Below are positions 16,515 through 23,311 of a DNA stretch of 32,495 nucleotides, one piece after another. Below the pieces are notes generated by a model, which did no database searches, had not been told where the DNA came from, and saw only the letters and a program-made list of their open reading frames with translations. Every line of letters starts with the position of its first letter. Positions within the stretch are counted from its first letter, which is position 1. The stretch lies in contig CAJTUG010000001.1 of NCBI GenBank assembly GCA_910579605.1, forward strand, positions 155,864 through 188,358. The letters are read 5' to 3'. This DNA comes from an uncultured Muribaculaceae bacterium. Its GTDB lineage: Bacteria; Bacteroidota; Bacteroidia; Bacteroidales; Muribaculaceae. Made by a program: the position numbers and the translations under genes.

Positions 16515-18981
16515 ATACAGGGTCTACGTCGTAGTGTATAGTGAGCGAGCGGATGAGGGGGGATGCAGCCAAATTTATGTACTCCTGCCTGAGGGTTTTC
16601 TTAACCCATGGCATCGAAACGTCGGTTTCTATCTTTAGCATTATTTTGCGTATGTACAGCGACTGTATACGAGCCACCGGGGGTTCTTGAGGCCCTAAGA
16701 CTCTTGCTCCGAATATGTTTCGCAGAGCATTCGCGTATTGGGCTGCGGCTTCTGCCACTGTATGGGGGTCGCGATGTCGGAGATAGATGTTGATAATCCT
16801 TGAAAATGGTGGAAAATTGAAAGCTTGCCTTTCTTTGAGTTCGTGGTCGAAGAATCCGCGATAATCGTGGGCGGCGGCAAATCTTATCACGGCGTGCTCT
16901 GGCTGATATGTCTGTACTATTACTTTGCCGTCGCCGTTACGGCGTCCGGCGCGTCCGGCTACTTGTTCTATCATGTTGAAAGCTCTTTCGGTAGAACGGA
17001 AATCAGGGAAATTTATCAAGGAGTCGGCGTTGAGCAAGCCTACAACTTCCACGCCACCAAAGTCCAAGCCTTTGGTAACCATTTGTGTGCCTACAAGGAT
17101 GTCGGCTTCCCCGGCAGAAAAACGGTCTATGATATTGCTATATCCGTCTTTGTTGCGTGTTGTGTCAAGATCCATGCGGAGCACTCTTTTGTCGGGGAAG
17201 ATTTGAGCAATTTCGTCTTCAAGCCTTTCTGTGCCATATCCGGCGATTTCCATGGCAGGTTCTTTGCACTGGGGACAAATTTCGGGAACAGGGTATTCTG
17301 AGCCGCAGTAGTGGCACTGAAGCCTGTTTATGCGCCGGTGGTAGGTTAAGGCTACGTCGCAAAAGCGGCAGTGTGGAGTGTAGTCGCACATTTTGCAGCG
17401 CGAAACCGGGGCAAAACCTCTGCGGTTGTGGAAAAAAATAGTCTGTCTTTTCTTTTCCAGCGATTTAGATACCGCTTCCACCAATTGCCCCGAGAAAAAT
17501 CCTTCTACATTCTTGGCTCGTCGCTGGAGTTTCATGTCGACTATTTCTATCGCAGGCAGAGCGATGTCGTTGAAACGTTTTGATAATTCCACGAGGCCGA
17601 ATTTGCCGGAAATGGCTTTGTGGTAGGTCTCTACTGTAGGTGTGGCGCTGCCAAAGAGTATTTTAGCCCCGTGCATAGACGCTAAAACGGTAGCGGCGTC
17701 TCGGCCGTTGTATCTGGGAGCCGGGTCGTTTTGCTTGTAGCTTGCTTCGTGTTCTTCGTCTACTATTACCAGCCCTAAATGTGAGAATGGCAAAAAAACG
17801 GCAGATCTGACTCCTATTACTACTTTTGGAGCTTTTGTGTCTAATAGCTTACGCCACAATTCTACACGTTCGCTGTCGGAAAATTTGGAGTGGTATATCA
17901 GTACTTTCGGGCCGAATACTTTTTGAAGCCTTGTGGTGAGTTGTGTTGTGAGCGCTATTTCGGGTACGAGGAACAAGGCTTGTTTTCCCTCTTTTAGCAC
18001 AAAATCTATGAGGTGGATATATATTTCTGTTTTCCCTGATCCTGTGACTCCATGGAGGAGCACCACGTCTTTTCCTTTAAATGAGGCGTGGATTTGCGAG
18101 AGAGCCGATTGTTGGTCGTTGCTCAACACAGGCAATGCGCCACCTGTTGGTCCGTTGTAGCTGAAACGCGAAATTTCTTTATTGTATATTTTGCACAGCC
18201 CTTTTGTTTCGAGAGCTTTTATGTTAGCGCGTGTGCAGCCGGTTCTCTCCAAAAGTACCTCAAGGGGTACTTCCACTAAGGGAACGGCCACTTTGTGGAA
18301 TTCAGAAAGTGCTAATAGACCTACCAGGGCTTCTTCTTGTTTTGGCGAATTTTTCACTAAGGCGAAAGCACGTAAAGAATCGCCGTTGTCACCGCGTTGG
18401 ATCAATGGAGCTACATATGGCTTTTTGATGGCTCGGTATCGCTCTATAAGTTTTTCCGAGACGGCCAATAAGCTTTTTTCTATCAATCGGCCTACTATTG
18501 CCTCTGCATTAGGCAACTTGAGGGATTGCTCGATGGATTTTGCGGTGGTTTTACCTTGTTTCTTCACATATTCCAAAACCGCCAGTTCTTTGTCTTTGCA
18601 GGCCCCGAAAGCATCTTCATCGATTTCGGGAGAAAGCATTACTTGGGTTTCGCTTTCAACTTTAAGCCCTGAGGGGAGGGCAGCTTTGAAAACGTCGCCC
18701 ACCGAGCAAAGGTAATAGTCGGATAGCCAATGCCAAAATTTGAGTTGGAGCGGTTTTATTATTGGACCTTCGTCAAGAACAAGCAATATTTGCTTTAGTT
18801 CAACTTCTGCTGCAGGAGACTTTGGCGATATATCCTCTACGATGCCTGTGTAGTAGTGCCGTTTGCCAAATGGAACTACTACACGGAATCCCACGCCTAT
18901 ATTGCGCTCCAAATGTTCGGGAACGAGATATGTGTAGACGTTTTCTAAGGGCAGCGGTAAGATTACTTGGGCAAAAAGCAT
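16513..18981 (-). CDS. priA: Primosomal protein N' (replication restart helicase PriA)
   Basis: PriA recognises stalled replication forks and reloads the replicative helicase. The 822-residue protein has the N-terminal 3' DNA-binding region, a winged-helix region (about 125-190) and a superfamily 2 helicase core. The core shows Walker A GVTGSGKT (311-318), the DEEH box (408-411), GSATP (444-448), TQMVTKG (632-638) and QVAGRAGR (673-680). Eight cysteines for two zinc ions lie at 529, 532, 538, 541, 556, 559, 569 and 572. All key residues are present. It is the last gene of the porQ-cmk-ispH operon, 12 bp after the small lipoprotein gene, and faces the PepSY-like gene tail to tail. Confidence 0.96.
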   Translation of the reverse strand: MLFAQVILPLPLENVYTYLVPEHLERNIGVGFRVVVPFGKRHYYTGIVEDISPKSPAAEVELKQILLVLDEGPIIKPLQLKFWHWLSDYYLCSVGDVFKAALPSGLKVESETQVMLSPEIDEDAFGACKDKELAVLEYVKKQGKTTAKSIEQSLKLPNAEAIVGRLIEKSLLAVSEKLIERYRAIKKPYVAPLIQRGDNGDSLRAFALVKNSPKQEEALVGLLALSEFHKVAVPLVEVPLEVLLERTGCTRANIKALETKGLCKIYNKEISRFSYNGPTGGALPVLSNDQQSALSQIHASFKGKDVVLLHGVTGSGKTEIYIHLIDFVLKEGKQALFLVPEIALTTQLTTRLQKVFGPKVLIYHSKFSDSERVELWRKLLDTKAPKVVIGVRSAVFLPFSHLGLVIVDEEHEASYKQNDPAPRYNGRDAATVLASMHGAKILFGSATPTVETYHKAISGKFGLVELSKRFNDIALPAIEIVDMKLQRRAKNVEGFFSGQLVEAVSKSLEKKRQTIFFHNRRGFAPVSRCKMCDYTPHCRFCDVALTYHRRINRLQCHYCGSEYPVPEICPQCKEPAMEIAGYGTERLEDEIAQIFPDKRVLRMDLDTTRNKDGYSNIIDRFSAGEADILVGTQMVTKGLDFGGVEVVGLLNADSLINFPDFRSTERAFNMIEQVAGRAGRRNGDGKVIVQTYQPEHAVIRFAAAHDYRGFFDHELKERQAFNFPPFSRIINIYLRHRDPHTVAEAAAQYANALRNIFGARVLGPQEPPVARIQSLYIRKIMLKIETDVSMPWVKKTLRQEYINLAASPLIRSLTIHYDVDPV

Positions 18982-18993
18982 ATGATGGTATAA

Positions 18994-19272
18994 TCAAAAA
19001 GTAGGTCGTAGCACAGAATCTGCTGCTGCAACGTAGGCATCGGCACAATATGGCCTGCCTGCGTTGCGCAAGCGCGTTTCTTTGGCTCTGATGGCAAGGA
19101 TTGCGCCTTCTCGTTGCATGGATTGTTCGCCGAAACTCAGGGCTGTGTTGGCGTCGCGTTCTCCGGCTTTGCGGGAGGCTTCTATATCTGCTTGAGTTGA
19201 ACCGTCGGGCAGACGTCCGTCGGCACAAGCCAAAAGCGAAAAAGCAAACAAAATAGAGAACAAGTATTTCAT
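18994..19272 (-). CDS. Small lipoprotein of unknown function
   Basis: This 92-residue protein has a typical lipoprotein signal peptide with lipobox LLAC (Cys16). The mature part of about 76 residues is polar and helix-prone (QADIEASRKAGERDANTA), with one further Cys in PYCADAY. I do not recognise a family. The ATG at 19272 overlaps the exonuclease stop by 4 bp (TCAT on the plus strand, ATGA on the gene strand), which supports this start over longer in-frame extensions inside the exonuclease gene. The stop is 12 bp before priA. A lipid-anchored envelope protein between two DNA-metabolism genes is unexpected, and its role cannot be inferred from context. Confidence 0.75.
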   Translation of the reverse strand: MKYLFSILFAFSLLACADGRLPDGSTQADIEASRKAGERDANTALSFGEQSMQREGAILAIRAKETRLRNAGRPYCADAYVAAADSVLRPTF

Positions 19273-19763
19273 AGGAGTATTATGCCTAATTTTGCGCAGG
19301 CTTCTGCATCGGCAAGCGCGTTGTGATGATTGTTGAGTGGTATTCCGAAAAATTCGCAGAGCATGTCGAGCGATTTTGAGGGACACATTCCGCGAGGTAT
19401 GTTTTTTCTGGCTGCGGCAAGTGTGCAAAGGAATTGCGCAGGTTGGTCAAGACGGTATATTTTGCATGCGGCAGCTATACATGCGCTGTCGAAAGGTGCA
19501 TTGTGTGCTACCAACGTGTAGCCATGTAGCCAGGGTTGCCATTGAGTCCATACCGTTCCGAAAGATGGAGCGTTCCATGTGTCGTCGTCTGTCAATCCAT
19601 GCACACGGGTGCATGCTCTGGTGTAGTAGCAGGGTTCGGGATTGATTAAGCTGTAGCGAGAATCTACAATCACCCCGTTTTCTACTTTAACGGCTGCTAT
19701 GGCACAGATGCTTGAACGTTCAAAATTGGCCGTCTCTACGTCTATGGCAATGAATCTATCCAT
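19269..19763 (-). CDS. DnaQ-like 3'-5' exonuclease (DEDDh family)
   Basis: This 164-residue exonuclease domain protein has the DEDDh catalytic set: Asp and Glu in AIDVETA (residues 6-12), Asp in HNAPFD and His...Asp in HHNALADAEA near the C terminus. It resembles the epsilon proofreading subunit of DNA polymerase III and RNase T, and it stands alone without a polymerase domain. Its substrate (DNA repair ends or RNA) cannot be assigned. I start it at ATG 19763, where the catalytic first strand begins at once. An in-frame ATG at 19778 would add five residues and lengthen the overlap with ispH from 8 to 23 bp. Confidence 0.88.
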   Translation of the reverse strand: MDRFIAIDVETANFERSSICAIAAVKVENGVIVDSRYSLINPEPCYYTRACTRVHGLTDDDTWNAPSFGTVWTQWQPWLHGYTLVAHNAPFDSACIAAACKIYRLDQPAQFLCTLAAARKNIPRGMCPSKSLDMLCEFFGIPLNNHHNALADAEACAKLGIILL

Positions 19764-20643
19764 TGGCAACGGTAGCATCGGGTATGATGCTGATAATTTT
19801 GTCGCGAACTTGCTCCATGAGCCACCTGGGAGTGGAAGTTGCGCCGCATATGCCTATCGTATGGGCTTGGGCAAGCCACGATGGTTCCACTTGTGATGCA
19901 TCGGCAATGAGATGCGTGTCGGGATTAACCTCAAGACAATGGTGAAATAGCACTTTGCCATTGCTGCTTTTGGCTCCTGCCACAAATAGCACAACGTCTT
20001 TGCGTGCTGCAAATTCACGAAGGTGTCCTGAACGGTTTGCTACTTGGCGGCAAATAGTGTCGAAATATTCGAATTTCACACCGGGCTGCATCCGGCTTGT
20101 TATTTCGTTGATGATAGCTTGGAATCCTTCGAGCGACTTGGTGGTTTGAGAATATAAAGCTATGGGACGTGAATAATCAAGCTTGCCAAGGCCCTCTTGG
20201 TTTTCTATCACTATAGCACGGCCGGCTGTCTGGCCGACAAGACCATTGACTTCTGCATGTCCGGCTTTGCCGTAGATTACAATTTGTGTGTTGCCGCTGT
20301 GGGTGTCGGCAGCTTTAGCTTTGATACGTTGTTGAAGCTTGAGTACAACTGGGCAGGTGGCGTCGATAATTTCTATGTTGTTGGCTGCAGCGGTGATGTA
20401 GGTTTCGGGAGGTTCCCCATGTGCTCGTAGGAGGACTTTTGAGTTGCTCAAAACGGCCATGTCTTGGTGGGTTATAGTCTGCAAGCCTTTGGATTGCAGT
20501 CGTTCTACCTCTGCCGAATTGTGGACTATATCGCCAAGACAATATAGCCTTTCCGACGAGGCCAATTCTTCTTCAGCCTTTGCTATAGCAGTGACAACTC
20601 CAAAGCAGAAGCCCGATTGTTTGTCTATTTCAATTTCAACCAC
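19756..20643 (-). CDS. ispH: 4-hydroxy-3-methylbut-2-enyl diphosphate reductase
   Basis: IspH is the last enzyme of the methylerythritol phosphate pathway. It reduces HMBPP to IPP and DMAPP with a [4Fe-4S] cluster. Three conserved cluster cysteines lie in GFCFGV, DATCPVV and DTICRQVANR. The substrate loop GHAEVNGLVGQ and the C-terminal GATSTP motif are also present. No ATG fits the N terminus. I prefer the GTG at 20643 (295 residues, 8-bp overlap with cmk). A TTG at 20661 would add six residues and give a 26-bp overlap. The gene is third in the porQ-cmk-ispH operon, overlapping cmk and the exonuclease gene. Confidence 0.94.
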   Translation of the reverse strand: MVEIEIDKQSGFCFGVVTAIAKAEEELASSERLYCLGDIVHNSAEVERLQSKGLQTITHQDMAVLSNSKVLLRAHGEPPETYITAAANNIEIIDATCPVVLKLQQRIKAKAADTHSGNTQIVIYGKAGHAEVNGLVGQTAGRAIVIENQEGLGKLDYSRPIALYSQTTKSLEGFQAIINEITSRMQPGVKFEYFDTICRQVANRSGHLREFAARKDVVLFVAGAKSSNGKVLFHHCLEVNPDTHLIADASQVEPSWLAQAHTIGICGATSTPRWLMEQVRDKIISIIPDATVANG

Positions 20644-21340
20644 GGCCGGTAACGCGCTCAAATTGTTGTAAAAGCCATGCGTCTTGTTCTTCTATGGTCA
20701 TGGCCGAATTATCAAGCGAAATGGCGTCGTCGGCACGGCGGAGAGGGCTTTCCTCTCGCGTGGAATCTATGTGGTCGCGTTTAACTACGTTTGCAAGAAC
20801 ATCTTCGTAGCTCACTTGGAGTCCCTTGTCTACCATTTCTTTAAACCGACGCATTGCGCGTGTTTCTGCAGATGCATCCACAAAAATCTTGAGTTCTGCA
20901 TCGGGAAAAACCACAGTGCCTATGTCTCTGCCGTCCATAACTATTCCTCGCTCTTTGCCAAGTTCTTTCTGCATGGCTACAAGAGCATGGCGAACCTGAG
21001 GGATAGCCGATACAGGAGAAACGGCATTGCTCACACGTAGACGCCGAATTTCTTGTTCAACATCTTTGCCGCATAGAGTGGTGTGTTGAGTGCCGTCGGC
21101 TTGCGGCGCGAAATCTATTTTTATCTGAGGGAGAGCTTTTATAATGCCATCTGTGTCGGGAGTTCCGTCGGGGGCTATAAGCCCGTTGTCTAAAGCATAG
21201 AGAGTAACTGCTCGGTACATTGCGCCGGAGTCTATATATCTGTAGGATATTGCTGCAGCCAATCGGCGGGCCATTGTGCTTTTCCCCGACGAGGAAAAAC
21301 CGTCAAGGGCAATTATAATGCGTTTATCTGATGAGTTCAT
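20636..21340 (-). CDS. cmk: Cytidylate kinase
   Basis: Cmk phosphorylates CMP and dCMP to the diphosphates with ATP. The 234-residue protein has the P-loop GFSSSGKST (14-22), the nucleotide-monophosphate site DSGAMYRAV (37-45), the GRDIGT motif and the LID-type segment RDHIDSTREESPLRRA. The long NMP insert between about residues 50 and 110 is typical of bacterial Cmk. The ATG at 21340 lies inside the end of porQ (17-bp overlap), and the stop overlaps ispH. Confidence 0.95.
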   Translation of the reverse strand: MNSSDKRIIIALDGFSSSGKSTMARRLAAAISYRYIDSGAMYRAVTLYALDNGLIAPDGTPDTDGIIKALPQIKIDFAPQADGTQHTTLCGKDVEQEIRRLRVSNAVSPVSAIPQVRHALVAMQKELGKERGIVMDGRDIGTVVFPDAELKIFVDASAETRAMRRFKEMVDKGLQVSYEDVLANVVKRDHIDSTREESPLRRADDAISLDNSAMTIEEQDAWLLQQFERVTGRG

Positions 21341-22349
21341 TCAAATTATACTGGAGGTTAAACATGAATGTGGTTGCACCTGTATGAGGTTGGGAGAAAG
21401 CGAGATTTATCCCGAAATTTTTCACCTTAATTCCGGCGCCGAGAGAGAAACCCGAAATGAAACTGCGGGAATAAGTGCTCATGTCGGTGCGTGTCTTGTA
21501 GTTATAGCCGAGAGCTATATAGAAATTTTGGCTTGATATGAGGTCGGCTCCGAAAACGAGATGGCGGAAAAGATTGCTCATGAATTTGTCTTTCATTACA
21601 GGTTCGGATTCGGTTGTGCCGTCGCCATTGTCCATATAGGGTAATTTCCACTTTGTAAGATTCCAAGCGGTAATTGAAAAGCGAATCGGGAATGAACCGA
21701 AACTTTGCGACCACCCCAAGCGGACGTCGATGGGCAGGCGGTCGTAGGATTCATTGAACCTTTTAACCTGTCCTCCCAGATTTGCCACAACTGCCGAGAG
21801 CGACAGATCGCGTTCGGAATCATAATAGTTTATGCCCAAGTCTGTTGCTAAGGCAAATGCAGAGTAATCAGCATAGCCGCTGTATATAGCTTTCACGGCA
21901 ATACCGCCTCTGAGACGGTCGGTTATATCATGGGAGTAGGTGCCGGAAAAAGCTACGTCTTTTGGCGAGAATGTGCCCACCGAAGACCCGTCGGGGAGCG
22001 TTTCTGTCATTGACCCATAGCCGAAATATTGGATTGAGGCGGCCCAGGCGCCACGCTCGCCGGCTGAATGGCCATAGCGCAAGCCGGCAAAATTGGAGCC
22101 TCCAACATATCGCATATAGTTAAGGGCTATCATATTAGACATTTCAGAACCTAAGAGCGAGGGGTTCTGGTCTATGGTGCTTATGTCGTCGTCGACCAAA
22201 GATATATTTACTCCTCCGAGTCCATAAATCTTGGCAGAAGAGGTGACATTCAAGAAATTATATGCCGTTGAGCCGTCTTGGGCTTTTGCAGAAAGCAAAG
22301 GTAAAACAGCCAAACAAAAAAGGGCGAATATGCGTAGTGCTATAGTCAT
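21324..22349 (-). CDS. porQ: PorQ-like outer membrane protein (type IX secretion-associated family)
   Basis: This 341-residue predicted outer-membrane beta-barrel of the PorV/PorQ (FadL-like) group has a signal peptide (cleavage after AKA, about residue 23). Early PorQ-type sequence follows, including YNFLNVTSSAKIYGLGG, VNISLVDDDIS and DQNPSLL. Repeated amphipathic strands end in TTFMFNLQYNLNELIR. The location directly upstream of cmk is the one I associate with porQ in Bacteroidota. PorQ proteins are linked to type IX secretion, but the family also occurs in species without a full system, so the job here is uncertain. The start is ATG 22349, because the in-frame ATG at 22370 lies upstream of the promoter -7 element. 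Confidence 0.82.
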   Translation of the reverse strand: MTIALRIFALFCLAVLPLLSAKAQDGSTAYNFLNVTSSAKIYGLGGVNISLVDDDISTIDQNPSLLGSEMSNMIALNYMRYVGGSNFAGLRYGHSAGERGAWAASIQYFGYGSMTETLPDGSSVGTFSPKDVAFSGTYSHDITDRLRGGIAVKAIYSGYADYSAFALATDLGINYYDSERDLSLSAVVANLGGQVKRFNESYDRLPIDVRLGWSQSFGSFPIRFSITAWNLTKWKLPYMDNGDGTTESEPVMKDKFMSNLFRHLVFGADLISSQNFYIALGYNYKTRTDMSTYSRSFISGFSLGAGIKVKNFGINLAFSQPHTGATTFMFNLQYNLNELIR

Positions 22350-22357
22350 TGGATTTG

Positions 22358-22388
22358 CAAAGTTACACATAATATAACGGAAAGCTAA
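22358..22388 (-). promoter_or_regulatory. Promoter of the porQ-cmk-ispH-exonuclease-lipoprotein-priA operon
   Basis: On the minus strand TAACTTTG (22365 down to 22358) matches the -7 consensus, and TTAG lies 19 bp upstream as a three-of-four -33 match. The -7 element ends 8 nt before the porQ ATG at 22349, so the 5' leader would be very short or absent. Confidence 0.65.
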
Positions 22389-22420
22389 CGCTACTATTGT
22401 GTTTTTTGCCTTTAAGCAAC

Positions 22421-22451
22421 AAAAAAAGGCCGCCTCATAGTAGGGGCGGCC
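22421..22451 (-). terminator. Rho-independent terminator of the Spy-like gene
   Basis: On the minus strand GGCCGCC (22451-22445) pairs with GGCGGCC (22434-22428) and seven T follow (22427-22421). It lies between the Spy-like gene and the porQ promoter and isolates the two transcription units. Confidence 0.92.
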
Positions 22452-22507
22452 TGAGAGAGAGGAGAATGTTGAGGGTTATATATTTCGGAATGTCCCGAAT
22501 TTAGACT

Positions 22508-23005
22508 TTACTTTTTATCATTGACTTTTTCGGCGTTTTTGCGGATTTCTTTGTTCCCTTTCTTGTGGTGGAAATCCCCGCGCATTTTGTCGAGTTTTTT
22601 AGAAGCGTCCCTACGAACATTTACATAGTTGTTTTCCAGGAACTGTACATATTGTTCGGGAGAGAGGATTTCTTTAACTTTCTGGAGGTAGTCTTTGCGG
22701 CAAGATTTACCTTGTTCGGCGCGGGCTTTGCAGGCAGCGTCACGTTTTTGGCAAGCTTCTTGTTTGCGTTCGGAATTGAGTTGCTTGAGTTTATCTTTTT
22801 GGGCCGCAGAGAGGTTTAGTCCGTCGAAGGGACAGGGTCTATTGCAGTCGCGTTTGTCGTTGCAGTTAGGCTGGCATTGCTCGGTGATGCAGTTGGATTC
22901 CTGATTGCAATTTTGGGTATTACAGTTGTTCTGTTGTGCAAAGGCAGGAGTTGCGGCTGCTGCCGAAATTGCGAGTATTGCCGCTGCAAATAATTTCTTT
23001 CTCAT
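22508..23005 (-). CDS. Cysteine-rich Spy/CpxP-like periplasmic protein
   Basis: This 165-residue exported protein has a signal peptide (cleavage after AFA, about residue 23). A short Asn/Gln/Cys-rich segment (24-58) holds seven cysteines at 28, 33, 39, 44, 48, 54 and 58. The rest is a basic helical domain with two LTxxQ-like motifs, LSAAQ (65-69) and LSPEQ (114-118), spaced as in the Spy/CpxP/ZraP group. Three more cysteines lie in that domain (85, 92 and 102). Family members are periplasmic chaperones or metal and envelope-stress sensors. A metal or redox role here is inferred from the cysteines. ATG 23005 is preferred over the TTG one codon upstream. The transcript ends at the strong hairpin 22421-22451. 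Confidence 0.78.
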   Translation of the reverse strand: MRKKLFAAAILAISAAAATPAFAQQNNCNTQNCNQESNCITEQCQPNCNDKRDCNRPCPFDGLNLSAAQKDKLKQLNSERKQEACQKRDAACKARAEQGKSCRKDYLQKVKEILSPEQYVQFLENNYVNVRRDASKKLDKMRGDFHHKKGNKEIRKNAEKVNDKK

Positions 23006-23256
23006 CAATGTTTAAGTTTTAGGTTGTATTTCTTCAATGTTCACGTTTATATGACAAATAAATTAAGCTAAAGTTTAATGGTCGCTAACACTTTAATACC
23101 CGTTAACCAAAAACTTAAGGAATGTTTAATATGCGTTGCCGTATAGACTTTAAAGCCATAAATGATTTATAAAAGACAAAACCAATACGCATTGAATCTT
23201 TTGTTCCTTTTGCCGTTTTCTTTTTTTAACTCTTTTTCTCAAAAATGTAGCTTATT
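23006..23256. other. Divergent intergenic region, no gene seen
   Basis: This A/T-rich stretch lies between the Spy-like gene (minus) and the typA promoter (plus). It must hold the promoter of the Spy-like gene, but I find no exact TAnnTTTG on the minus strand; the nearest is TTTATTTG. An open frame in line with typA starts at 23162, but its codons precede the typA promoter. No RNA gene or repeat is evident. Confidence 0.5.
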
Positions 23257-23288
23257 GTTGATAATTCGCGTAATAATTCGTACCTTTG
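23257..23288 (+). promoter_or_regulatory. Promoter of typA
   Basis: GTTG (23257-23260), a 20-bp spacer and TACCTTTG (23281-23288). The -7 element ends 23 nt before ATG 23312. This also shows that the in-frame codons from 23162 are not part of the protein. Confidence 0.75.
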
Positions 23289-23311
23289 CAGCCGCAAAAA
23301 AGACTGTTTAT

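Noticed and set aside
19273..19428. N-terminal extension of the small lipoprotein
   Set aside because: It would place basic, non-hydrophobic sequence before a clear signal peptide and overlap most of the exonuclease gene. ATG 19272 gives a 4-bp coupling overlap.
23162..23311. 50-codon N-terminal extension of typA
   Set aside because: It contains the typA promoter (23257-23288), and the family N terminus starts exactly at ATG 23312.
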